From Belnapia sp. (GTDB lineage: Bacteria > Pseudomonadota > Alphaproteobacteria > Acetobacterales > Acetobacteraceae): 6,684 bases of DNA. Below are positions 1 to 5,847 of this stretch, piece by piece. The stretch spans positions 1-6,684 of the forward strand of contig JAQGIA010000499.1 in NCBI GenBank assembly GCA_028291445.1, read 5' to 3'. Under the pieces are notes generated by a model. It was not told the origin of the DNA. It worked only from the letters and a program-made list of their open reading frames with translations, and ran no database searches. The stretch's first letter is position 1; every line of letters begins with the position of its first letter. The translations under genes and the position numbers were made by a program.

Positions 1-1
1 G

Positions 2-130
2 GTCGCGGCGCCCAGTCTGCCCGCCGTCCGCCTCGCCTATGCCCGGGCCATCCCGCCCCGGGTCGCCGGCCTGCCGCCCGCCCCGGCCCGCGCCCCGCCG
101 CAGCAACCGAGGGCCCCGCCCACCGCCTGA
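2..130 (+). CDS. Possible C-terminal fragment of an upstream gene (partial, unidentified)
   Basis: The frame beginning at base 2 is open from the left edge to a TGA at 128-130 and would encode 42 residues. The first part (…LPAVRLAYARAIPPR…) looks like ordinary protein. The rest is a Pro/Ala-rich tail ending APPTA. Such tails are common at the ends of proteins in GC-rich genomes. However, stretches this short are open in several frames in DNA of this composition, and the fragment matches no family I recognise. It lies 90 bases before the TonB receptor start and on the same strand. The assignment is weak. Confidence 0.3.
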   Translation, partial: VAAPSLPAVRLAYARAIPPRVAGLPPAPARAPPQQPRAPPTA

Positions 131-220
131 CGCATGCGCCCGCCGCGCCGGTCCCCCGGTGCCGTAGATCTGTCGCCGGTCCCCGGCGCGGTCGTCCCGC
201 CGTCAGGAAAATCCCCTGCC

Positions 221-2278
221 ATGCCGCCCATTCCGCGCGCCGCCCGGCGCGCCCTGCTGCTGTCCGGCCTCGCCGGCCCCGCCTTGGCGCAAACCGTCTT
301 GCCCGACCTCGTGGTGACCGCGCCGCAACCCGGGTCGCTGACCGCCCCCTCCGTCGCCGCCCAGCGGGAGGCGCTGGAGCGCACCCCCGCCGCGGTCCGC
401 TTCGTCGACCAGCAGGAATTCGCCAACCGCTACGCCTTCACCCTGCGCGACGTCCTGGCCGATACCCCCGGCGTCTTCGTGCAGAATCGCTACGGCCAGG
501 AGTTGCGGCTTTCGATCCGCGGCTCCGGCATTGCCCGCGGCTTCCACCTGCGCGGCATCGAGGTGCTGCAGGACGGCATCCCGGTGAACCTCGCCGATGG
601 CAGCGGCGACTTCTACCAGGTCGACCCCTCGGCGCTGCGGGCGGCGGCGGTCTATCCCGGCGGCAATGCGCTGCCCTTCGGCGGCTCCACCCTGGGCGGG
701 GCGGTGAATTTCATCACCCCCACCGCCCGCACCGCGACCGAGCAGTACAGCCTGCGGGCCGAGGGCGGCAGCTTCGGCACCTGGCGGCTTTCCGGCCAAG
801 CCTCGGCGGTCTTCGGCGACGGGGATGCGCTGGCCGCCGGCAGCGTGGCGCATTCGGACGGCTGGCGGCAGCACAGCCGCAGCCAATACGAGCAATTCAA
901 CGCCAATGCCGGCTACCGGATCTCGGACCGGGTCGAGACGCGCTTCTATGCCGGCGCCTATATCATCCGGCAGCAATTGCCCGGCTCGCTCAGCCTGGGC
1001 GATGCGCTGGGCCGGCCGCAGATCGCCGCCGCCGCCGCCATCGCCGGCAACCAGGCGCGCAACGTCTGGGCCGAGCGCTTCGCCAACCGGACCACCATCC
1101 GGCTGGACGCGGGGCAGCTCGACCTCGACACCTGGATCACCCACAAGCGGCTCTATCACCCGATCTTCCAGGTGATCGACCAGGAGGGGCTCACCTGGGG
1201 CGTCGCGCCGCGCTGGACCGGCCGCTTTACGGTGGCGGGCCTGGCCAATGACCTGACCATCGGCGGCCGCTACTTCGCCGGCACCAACGACGCGCTGCAA
1301 TACGGCAACAACCGTGGCTCGCGCGGCGCGCTGACCGCCAGCGGCGTGCAGCGGGCGACCAACTACGAGGGCTTCGCCGAGAACCGGCTCTGGGTGCTGC
1401 CGAGCGTCGCCATCGTCGCCGGCGCCAAGGTGCTGCGCGACGAGCGCGCCTACGAGAACCAGCTCGGCGGCCAGCGCTACAGCCGCAGCTATGATGGCTT
1501 CAACCCCAAGCTCGGCGTGCTCTGGCAGCCGCGCGAGCAGGTGCAGCTCTTCGCCAACATCACCCGCAGCCAGGACGTACCGGACTTCTCCGATCAGTTG
1601 CAGACGGTGAACAACCAGCCCTTCTGGGCGCCGGTCCAGTCCCAGCGCGCCTGGACGGTCGAGGCCGGCACCCGTGGCCGCTTCGACGGGCATGGCTGGG
1701 ACCTGACGCTGTTCCGCTCGAACCTGCGCGGCCAGCTGCTGCAGTACACGGTGGACCCGAGCATCCCGGCGACCACCTTCAACGCCGGCAACACGGTGAA
1801 CCAGGGCGTCGAATTCGCCGGCTACCTGGACCTCGCCCGAGGTCTGGCGGCCGCGGGCGACCGCGTCACCCTGCGCCAGGTCTGGACCTGGAACGACTTC
1901 CGCTTCCGCGGCGACCGGCAATACGGCGACAACCGCATCGCCGGCCTGCCGCCGCATGTGATGCGCACCACCCTGACCTATACGGCGCCCGAGGGCCGCG
2001 GCTTCGTCGCCCCGGTGCTGGACTGGGTGCCGCAGGGCGCCTGGGCGGATTACGCCAATACGCTGCGGGCCAACCAGTACCTGAAGCTCGGCCTGGAAGC
2101 CGGCATCACCGTCGCGCCCGGCGTCTCGGTCTTCCTCGATGCCCGCAACCTGACCAACAAGCGCTATGTCAGCGATCTCGGCACCGTCCAGAATGCCCGG
2201 GCGGCGGGGGCGAATACGGCGGTATTCTACCCCGGCGACGGGCGTAGCGTGTATGTCGGCACGCGCATCGCCTTCTGA
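221..2278 (+). CDS. TonB-dependent outer-membrane receptor
   Basis: This 685-residue protein belongs to the TonB-dependent receptor family, which imports ferric siderophores, cobalamin or similar ligands across the outer membrane using TonB-ExbB-ExbD energy. Residues 1-23 form a signal peptide (basic RAARR, then a hydrophobic stretch ending in ALA). It is followed by a TonB-box-like PDLVVTA at 28-34. The plug spans roughly 45-165 and contains LRDVLADTPGVFVQ, LRGIEVLQDGIPV and, at its end, GGAVNFIT. The rest is a beta-barrel with the typical late motif DARNLTNKRYVSD (640-652) and a terminal Phe. The ATG at 221 is chosen because it begins the signal peptide and has AGGAAA at 205-210. The frame is open back to an ATG at 134, but those extra residues are not signal-like. 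There is no FecA-type N-terminal signalling domain, so sigma/anti-sigma signalling is unlikely. The ligand cannot be told from sequence, and no Fur-like site or cobalamin riboswitch is visible upstream. Confidence 0.95.
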   Translation: MPPIPRAARRALLLSGLAGPALAQTVLPDLVVTAPQPGSLTAPSVAAQREALERTPAAVRFVDQQEFANRYAFTLRDVLADTPGVFVQNRYGQELRLSIRGSGIARGFHLRGIEVLQDGIPVNLADGSGDFYQVDPSALRAAAVYPGGNALPFGGSTLGGAVNFITPTARTATEQYSLRAEGGSFGTWRLSGQASAVFGDGDALAAGSVAHSDGWRQHSRSQYEQFNANAGYRISDRVETRFYAGAYIIRQQLPGSLSLGDALGRPQIAAAAAIAGNQARNVWAERFANRTTIRLDAGQLDLDTWITHKRLYHPIFQVIDQEGLTWGVAPRWTGRFTVAGLANDLTIGGRYFAGTNDALQYGNNRGSRGALTASGVQRATNYEGFAENRLWVLPSVAIVAGAKVLRDERAYENQLGGQRYSRSYDGFNPKLGVLWQPREQVQLFANITRSQDVPDFSDQLQTVNNQPFWAPVQSQRAWTVEAGTRGRFDGHGWDLTLFRSNLRGQLLQYTVDPSIPATTFNAGNTVNQGVEFAGYLDLARGLAAAGDRVTLRQVWTWNDFRFRGDRQYGDNRIAGLPPHVMRTTLTYTAPEGRGFVAPVLDWVPQGAWADYANTLRANQYLKLGLEAGITVAPGVSVFLDARNLTNKRYVSDLGTVQNARAAGANTAVFYPGDGRSVYVGTRIAF

Positions 2279-2309
2279 TCGACCATTCACTGCCGACGCG
2301 TTGACACCG

Positions 2310-2339
2310 GCGCGCTGGACCCACACCGGGCCAGCGCGC
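2310..2339 (+). terminator. GC-rich hairpin downstream of the TonB receptor gene
   Basis: A perfect 9-bp inverted repeat, GCGCGCTGG (2310-2318) and CCAGCGCGC (2331-2339), encloses a 12-base loop. It begins 31 bases after the receptor stop codon and lies wholly between genes, so a transcript-ending role for the receptor gene is the simplest reading. There is no T-run after the stem, so it is not a textbook intrinsic terminator. It could instead protect a 3' end or bind a protein. Confidence 0.5.
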
Positions 2340-2342
2340 AGC

Positions 2343-2394
2343 TTGGCAACTTGTCGGGCGGCACCCACTTGGCAACTTGCCGGGCGGCACCCAC
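2343..2394. repeat. Two head-to-tail copies of a 26-bp repeat upstream of cbpA
   Basis: Copy 1 is 2343-2368 and copy 2 is 2369-2394. They abut exactly and differ only at position 12 (T in copy 1, C in copy 2). Each begins TTGGCAACTTG and ends CGGGCGGCACCCAC. Copy 2 contains two overlapping perfect inverted repeats: GGCAA-C-TTGCC (2371-2381) and TGCCG-GG-CGGCA (2378-2389). The T in copy 1 breaks one position of each. The array ends 28 bases before the cbpA start codon. It could be a duplicated regulator site or a replication-slippage product; its function is unknown. Confidence 0.85.
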
Positions 2395-2422
2395 CACGCC
2401 GCCCCGCCCGAAGGATACCCGC

Positions 2423-3322
2423 ATGGCGGACGACCCCTACCAGACCCTGGGCCTCACCCGCGACGCGACGCCCGAGGCCATCAAAGCCGCCTATCGCAAG
2501 CTGGCCCGCCAGCACCACCCGGACCTCAACCCGGGCAAGCCGGAGGCCGAGGCACGCTTCAAGGCGGTCTCCGGCGCGCATGACCTGCTCGCCGACCCCG
2601 AGCGCCGCGCCCGCTTCGACCGTGGCGAGATCGATGCCGAGGGCCAGGAGCAGCGTCCCGCCGGCGGCTATCGCCAGTATGCCGACGCGGCCCAGGGGGA
2701 GCGCTACGGCGATGGCGGCGGCTTCGAGGATGTCTTCGCCGAGATGTTCGGCGCCCGCGCCCGGGCCGCCTCGGGTCCCCGCCGCGGCCGCGACGCCAGC
2801 TACCGGCTGGATGTTCCCTTCGCCGCCGCCGTGCTGGGCGCGACCGAGCGCCTGAGCCTGCCGGATGGCCAGGTGCTGGACGTGAAGATCCCGCCCGGCG
2901 TCGTCACCGGCCAGGTGCTGCGGCTGCGCGGCCAGGGCGGTCCCGGCCACAAAGGCGGCCCGGCCGGCGATGCGCTGATTGAGCTGACGGTGGCCGACCA
3001 CCCGCTGTATCGCCGCGACGGGATGGATCTGCGGCTGGACCTGCCGGTGACCTTGCAGGAAGCGGTGCTCGGCGCCGCGGTCGAGGTGCCGACGCCGGCC
3101 GGCACCCTGCGGGTCACCCTGCCGGCGGGCAGCGACACCGGCCGGCAGATCCGGCTGCGCGGCAAGGGCGTCGCGGCGCTCGGCAGCCGGCCGGCGGGCG
3201 ATCTGTTCCTGACGCTCCGCGTCGTCATCGGTCCGCCCGATGCCGCGCTGGAAGCCTTCCTGCGGGACTGGAAGCCGGAACACCCCGCCAATCCCAGGGC
3301 CGGGCTGGAGGCGGGAACATGA
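2423..3322 (+). CDS. cbpA: CbpA-type DnaJ-class co-chaperone (curved-DNA-binding protein)
   Basis: This 299-residue class-II J-domain protein is close to the usual CbpA length. The J domain covers about 4-68, with the DnaK-stimulating HPD at 32-34 inside QHHPDLNPG. A Gly-containing linker follows (RPAGGYRQYADAAQGERYGDGGGFEDVF is split around residues 80-110). The two C-terminal substrate-binding domains run from about 124 onwards (SYRLDVPF, IPPGVVTGQVLRLRGQG, then LPAGSDTGRQIRLRGKG). There are no zinc-finger cysteines, which separates it from DnaJ proper. In the family these proteins recruit DnaK and, in E. coli, also bind curved DNA. The ATG at 2423 has AAGGA at 2411-2415. The frame is open upstream into the tandem repeat, but those residues are not J-domain-like. 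The last bases overlap the cbpM start (ATGA), implying translational coupling. Confidence 0.95.
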   Translation: MADDPYQTLGLTRDATPEAIKAAYRKLARQHHPDLNPGKPEAEARFKAVSGAHDLLADPERRARFDRGEIDAEGQEQRPAGGYRQYADAAQGERYGDGGGFEDVFAEMFGARARAASGPRRGRDASYRLDVPFAAAVLGATERLSLPDGQVLDVKIPPGVVTGQVLRLRGQGGPGHKGGPAGDALIELTVADHPLYRRDGMDLRLDLPVTLQEAVLGAAVEVPTPAGTLRVTLPAGSDTGRQIRLRGKGVAALGSRPAGDLFLTLRVVIGPPDAALEAFLRDWKPEHPANPRAGLEAGT

Positions 3323-3597
3323 TCAGCCTCGATATCCTCTATGCCCGCGTCGAGGGACTCGACCCGGATGACCTCGCGCGCTGGATCGCCGCCGGCTACG
3401 TCCATGCCGATACCGATGCAAATGCTGATGCAGAGACGCCGGTCTTCCAGGAGATCGACGTGGAGCGGCTGCGGCTGATCCTGGCGCTGCGGGACCGGCT
3501 CGATATCGGCGAGCAGGCGCTGCCGGTGGTGCTGTCGCTGCTCGACCAGGTCTATGCGCTGCGCCGGCGGCTGCGGGAATTGGGGGCGGCCGGCTAG
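3319..3597 (+). CDS. cbpM: CbpM-type chaperone modulator
   Basis: This small 92-residue protein starts within the cbpA stop codon (ATGA at 3319-3322). It has the MerR-like CbpM layout: an N-terminal helical part with DDLARWIAAGYVHAD (17-31), a short wing-like loop, then FQEIDVERLRLILALRDRLDI (43-63) and a leucine-rich terminal helix (LLDQVYALRRRLREL). In E. coli, CbpM binds the CbpA J domain and blocks its interaction with DnaK; the same role is inferred here from homology and the coupled gene order. The loop at residues 31-39 is an Asp/Ala-rich low-complexity stretch whose codons (GCA, GCT, AAT, GAT) are less GC-rich than the surroundings. Plausible alternative: none better; the neighbour makes the call firm. 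Confidence 0.88.
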   Translation: MISLDILYARVEGLDPDDLARWIAAGYVHADTDANADAETPVFQEIDVERLRLILALRDRLDIGEQALPVVLSLLDQVYALRRRLRELGAAG

Positions 3598-3636
3598 GCC
3601 GCGCCCCTCTCCTACCCCTCAGGCTCGGCCTTACCC

Positions 3637-4410
3637 TCAGGCACGGCGCTGGCAGGCACGGCGCTGGCCGACCAGGCCGAACAGCGCACCCTGCGGATCG
3701 CCGGCGAACAGGCTGAACAGGCCGCCCGGCACCTCCATCGGACCGTGGCGGATCACCCCGCCATGCGCCGTGACGGCCGCCGCCGCGGCATCGATATCCG
3801 TTACCCCGAAGTAGAAATTCCAGGCCGGCGGCGGCCCTTCCGGCGGCCGGCTCATCATGGCGCCGATCATCCGGCCCCCATGGTTGAGGAAGCGGTAGTC
3901 GCCCAGCGCGCCCATCGGCATGGCGTCGCCCTTCTCCCAGCCGAATTGGCCGAGGTAGAAATCCAGCGCCGCCGCCTGGTCGGGCGTGGTCAGCTCGTTC
4001 CACTGGCAATGGCCGGGCTGCGTCGGATCGAAGGAATTGCCGACGCCATCCGAAGCGCCGCGCATGACGTAGAAATCCACGCCGAGCGGGTCGGCCAGCA
4101 GGGCGAAGCGGCCCACTCCGGGGATATCGGTCGGCGGCATCCGCTCCCGGCCGCCCGCGCGGAGGATGCCGGCCACCGCCCGGTCCACGTCATCGACCCC
4201 GACATAGCCGAGCCAGCGCGCCGGCTGGCCCGGCATCGGCAGCATGCCGGCCACATCGGCCGCGCCGGTGCCGAGGATCCGGTAGCCACGGCCGGTGCCT
4301 TCCGCTGGCCGCATCCGCCAGCCGGCCACCGCGGCATAGAAGGCGGCGGAAGCCTCCGGGTCCGGCGTCAGCAGTTCGTACCAGATGAAGTCGCCATGGT
4401 TGTTGGGCAT
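3637..4410 (-). CDS. Two-domain VOC (glyoxalase/bleomycin-resistance fold) family protein
   Basis: This 257-residue protein is built from two tandem vicinal-oxygen-chelate domains, roughly 7-118 and 133-250. Each opens with a matching segment (FIWYELLTPDPEASAAFY and CQWNELTTPDQAAALDFY). Glu12 and Glu139 are in the equivalent position, which in VOC enzymes is often a metal ligand. Each closes with a DPxG turn (ADPLG 106-110, GDPQG 237-241). This arrangement resembles the actinobacterial Cfp30B-like or hydroxylase-annotated VOC proteins. The reaction and substrate cannot be assigned. The ATG at 4408-4410 has GAGGGG about 9 bases upstream, overlapping the end of the preceding DUF1428 gene's stop region (12-base gap), so the two are probably one transcript. 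The last residues, QRRACQRRA, come from a perfect 15-bp tandem duplication and are not part of the fold. Confidence 0.9.
   Translation of the reverse strand: MPNNHGDFIWYELLTPDPEASAAFYAAVAGWRMRPAEGTGRGYRILGTGAADVAGMLPMPGQPARWLGYVGVDDVDRAVAGILRAGGRERMPPTDIPGVGRFALLADPLGVDFYVMRGASDGVGNSFDPTQPGHCQWNELTTPDQAAALDFYLGQFGWEKGDAMPMGALGDYRFLNHGGRMIGAMMSRPPEGPPPAWNFYFGVTDIDAAAAAVTAHGGVIRHGPMEVPGGLFSLFAGDPQGALFGLVGQRRACQRRA
3638..3667. repeat. Perfect 15-bp tandem duplication at the VOC gene 3' end
   Basis: CAGGCACGGCGCTGG occurs at 3638-3652 and again at 3653-3667 without a gap. On the coding (minus) strand this gives QRRAC then QRRA-stop: the same codons twice, with TGC in the upstream copy and TGA in the downstream one. 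A degenerate relative, CCTCAGGCTCGGCC, lies just beyond at about 3617-3630, so the stop-containing motif GCCTGAGGG also recurs downstream of the stop on the minus strand. Confidence 0.85.
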
Positions 4411-4422
4411 GCTGCGCGCCCC

Positions 4423-4776
4423 TCAGACGTCGAGAAGCGTGGAAAAGCCGCCGAAGATCATCCGCTTGCCGTCGAAGGGCATCCGCTCGCCCATCGCCTT
4501 CATGCGGGGGTCCGCGTGCATCTTCGCATTGGCGGCGTCGCGGACTTCCTTCGAGGGATATTCGATCCAGCTGAAGACCACGACCTCGCCCGGCTCGGCC
4601 CGCACCGCGCCGCGGAAGTCGGTGAGCTTCCCCTCCGGCACGTCGTCGCCCCAGCATTCCACCATCCTCGTGGCGCCGAATTCCTTGAACATCGGGGCGG
4701 CCTCGGCGGCGCACCGGCGATAGATGTCCTTATTGGCGGCGGGGACCGCCACCACGAAGCCTTCCACATAGCCCAT
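4423..4776 (-). CDS. DUF1428 (YbaA-like) family protein
   Basis: This 117-residue protein has the same length as E. coli YbaA and the family's recognisable pattern: MGYVEGFVVAVP at the N-terminus, VECWGDDVPEGKLTDF (39-54), GEVVVFSWIEYPSKEVRDAAN (63-83) and MPFDGKRMIFGGF (99-111). DUF1428 proteins are small cytoplasmic proteins of unknown activity with a probable alpha/beta ferredoxin-like fold. The start at 4774-4776 is preferred over the in-frame upstream one at 4806 because it begins the conserved MGYVEGF, and GAAGGGAG sits just upstream (4785-4792). The upstream start would add ten Arg-rich residues. The gene is first in a minus-strand unit with the VOC gene 12 bases later, and divergent from marR across a gap containing a palindrome. 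Control by that MarR is likely but inferred. Confidence 0.9.
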   Translation of the reverse strand: MGYVEGFVVAVPAANKDIYRRCAAEAAPMFKEFGATRMVECWGDDVPEGKLTDFRGAVRAEPGEVVVFSWIEYPSKEVRDAANAKMHADPRMKAMGERMPFDGKRMIFGGFSTLLDV

Positions 4777-4806
4777 GTTTCGCTCCCTTCGCCGCAAGCG
4801 GTTCAC

Positions 4807-4835
4807 TTGACGGTTGAGTTGATATCAACCTAAAT
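4807..4835 (+). promoter_or_regulatory. Probable marR promoter with palindromic MarR operator
   Basis: The 64-bp divergent gap contains GTTGATATCAAC (4818-4829), a perfect 12-bp palindrome. Counting the flanking TT (4814-4815) and AA (4832-4833), 16 of 20 positions are symmetric. An overlapping alternative pair is GGTTGA (4812-4817) with TCAACC (4825-4830). TTGACG (4807-4812) resembles a -35 element, and CTAAAT (4830-4835) lies 17 bases on as a weak -10. The palindrome therefore fills the spacer, a position suited to repression. MarR dimers usually bind AT-centred palindromes of this size, often in the gap to a divergent target gene. The operator call is strong; the exact promoter boxes are tentative. 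Confidence 0.65.
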
Positions 4836-4840
4836 GGGCC

Positions 4841-5383
4841 ATGTCAAAGCCCGTGTTTTTTGAGACCACCATGCCTGTCGAGACCACCGTGCCTTTCGGG
4901 ACCACGCTGGAAGTGCGTGATACCTGCCTTTGCCTGCATGCCCAGCGCGCCGCCCGCGCCCTGGCCCGGCGCTTCGACGAGGCGCTGCGTCCGGCCGGGC
5001 TGACCAATGGGCAATTCTCGCTGCTGATGGCGCTGAACCGGCCCGAGCCGGTGGGGATGCAGCCGGTGGCGCAGCTGCTGGCGATGGACCGGACCACGCT
5101 GACCGCAGCGCTGAAGCCGCTGGCCCGCGACGGGCTGGTGGAACTGGGGATCGACCCGGCCGACCGCCGCGGCCGCCGCCTCAGCCTGACCGGCAAGGGG
5201 TTGGCGGCGCTGGCCGTCGCGGTGCCGATCTGGCGGGGGCTGCACGGCACGATCGAGGCCGCGCTGCCGCCGCCGGGGGCGGAGGCGTTGCGGGCCGGGC
5301 TACGGGCGGTCGCCGCTGAGCCTCAGCTCAGGAACACCGCCCCCAGCACCCCGCCCCCGGCCAGCATCCACAGCGGGTTGTAG
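4841..5383 (+). CDS. MarR-family transcriptional regulator
   Basis: This 180-residue winged-helix regulator has DTCLCLHAQRAARALARRFDEAL (27-49) as the first dimerisation helix, then LTNGQFSLLMAL, a helix-turn-helix with recognition segment DRTTLTAALKPLARDGLV (83-100), and the wing DPADRRGRRLSLTGKG (105-120) with the family-typical DRR. MarR dimers repress genes until a small ligand or oxidant releases them. Divergence from the DUF1428-VOC unit and the palindrome between them suggest that unit as its target. The start is uncertain: ATG 4841 has no clear ribosome-binding site and lies almost at the predicted transcription start. ATG 4871 or GTG 4889 would also leave the whole domain intact. The C-terminus is odd: after LRAVAAEPQLR, the last ~20 residues are read through the opposite strand of the convergent chromate-transporter gene and look non-conserved. 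Cys29 and Cys31 lie near the position of the OhrR redox cysteine. Confidence 0.92.
   Translation: MSKPVFFETTMPVETTVPFGTTLEVRDTCLCLHAQRAARALARRFDEALRPAGLTNGQFSLLMALNRPEPVGMQPVAQLLAMDRTTLTAALKPLARDGLVELGIDPADRRGRRLSLTGKGLAALAVAVPIWRGLHGTIEAALPPPGAEALRAGLRAVAAEPQLRNTAPSTPPPASIHSGL
4862..4915. repeat. 18-bp triplicated repeat at the 5' end of marR
   Basis: Three successive 18-base units start at 4862, 4880 and 4898. The first two agree at 16 of 18 positions (GAGACCACC then A or G, TGCCT…). The third is degenerate, keeping GGGACCACG. In the marR frame they encode ETTMPV, ETTVPF and GTTLEV. All candidate marR start codons (4841, 4871, 4889) lie before or within the array, so duplication has multiplied possible starts. 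Confidence 0.75.
5316..5331. other. Short inverted repeat in the marR/chrA tail-to-tail overlap
   Basis: CTGAGC (5316-5321) and GCTCAG (5326-5331) form a 6-bp perfect stem with a four-base loop. It spans the stop codon of the minus-strand chromate-transporter gene and lies in the late coding region of marR. Its place between convergent genes would suit a two-way terminator, but it is short and has no T-run on either side. Confidence 0.3.
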
Positions 5384-5847
5384 TCCGTCCGCCACACCAT
5401 GATGGTGGAGGCCGCGACGACCACCAGCGGCATGACGCCATGGCTATGGGACGCCTGCGCCATGGTGATCCCCGCCGCCAGGATCAGCCCGATCGCCACC
5501 GGCACCAGCCCGCCCTGGGCCGGCTTCAGCCAGGGCGCGCCGCGCAGCCGATGGGTCAGCCCGGCCACTCCCCAGGCCAGGATCGCCGAGGGCACCAGCA
5601 TCCCGAAGGTCGCCGCCGCCATCCCGCCGGCCCCGGCGATCCGCCAGCCCATCACGCTGGCGACCAATATGTTCGGCCCCGGCGCCGCCTGCGCCAGCGC
5701 ATAGAGCTGGGAGAAGGTCGCGTCATCCAGCCAGCCATGCAGCTCGACCAGTTGGCGGTGCATCTCGGGCAGCACCGCATTGGCTCCGCCGACCGCGACC
5801 AGCGACAGGATCGAGAAGGTCGCCAATATCTGCAGGATGAGGGTCAT
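5323..5847 (-). CDS. chrA: Chromate transporter subunit, second CHR-domain protein of the pair
   Basis: This 174-residue integral membrane protein has one CHR domain. Hallmarks are the N-terminal helix with VGGAN (19-23), the LPEMHRQLVELHGWLDD segment and the conserved AQAAPGPN (52-59), followed by several hydrophobic stretches. CHR proteins expel chromate, or carry related oxyanions such as sulfate, across the inner membrane. Here the function is divided over two short genes, as in paired short-chain CHR systems such as Bacillus YwrA/YwrB. The two halves are thought to insert with opposite topology and act together. The ATG at 5845-5847 overlaps the stop of the partner gene (ATGA), indicating coupling. 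A longer in-frame extension upstream is only a frame open across the partner gene. The 3' end overlaps marR by 61 bases, tail to tail. No chrB-like regulator is visible in the window. Confidence 0.9.
   Translation of the reverse strand: MTLILQILATFSILSLVAVGGANAVLPEMHRQLVELHGWLDDATFSQLYALAQAAPGPNILVASVMGWRIAGAGGMAAATFGMLVPSAILAWGVAGLTHRLRGAPWLKPAQGGLVPVAIGLILAAGITMAQASHSHGVMPLVVVAASTIMVWRTDYNPLWMLAGGGVLGAVFLS

Noticed and set aside
174..188. CGCCGG-TCC-CCGGCG inverted repeat upstream of the TonB receptor start
   Set aside because: A 6-bp GC palindrome with a 3-base loop is expected often in DNA of this composition, and nothing ties it to regulation.
2301..2306. TTGACA as a -35 element for cbpA
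   Set aside because: It matches the consensus, but the sequence 16-18 bases downstream is GC-rich with no -10-like hexamer, and the strong hairpin follows at once.
2343..2394. CRISPR-like array
   Set aside because: There are only two copies, directly abutting, with no spacers.
2351..2422. N-terminal extension of CbpA through the tandem repeat
   Set aside because: The frame is open, but the J domain starts at MADDPYQTLG with AAGGA properly placed upstream; the extension translates the repeat and matches nothing in the family.
2166..2855. A 229-codon plus-strand frame across the end of the TonB gene, the gap and the start of cbpA
   Set aside because: It overlaps two certain genes in another frame and its product is a Pro/Arg/Ser/Ala-rich shadow.
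203..3283. A 1026-codon open frame on the minus strand opposite the TonB receptor and cbpA
   Set aside because: It mirrors two well-identified plus-strand genes and runs through the intergenic hairpin and repeat. Its translation is an Arg/Gly/Ala/Val-rich shadow with no family motifs, as expected where third codon positions are nearly all G or C.
3745..4833. A 362-codon plus-strand frame opposite the VOC and DUF1428 genes
   Set aside because: The minus-strand genes have clear family motifs and ribosome-binding sites. This frame is His/Arg/Ala-rich, spans both genes and their operon gap, and shows no recognisable domain.
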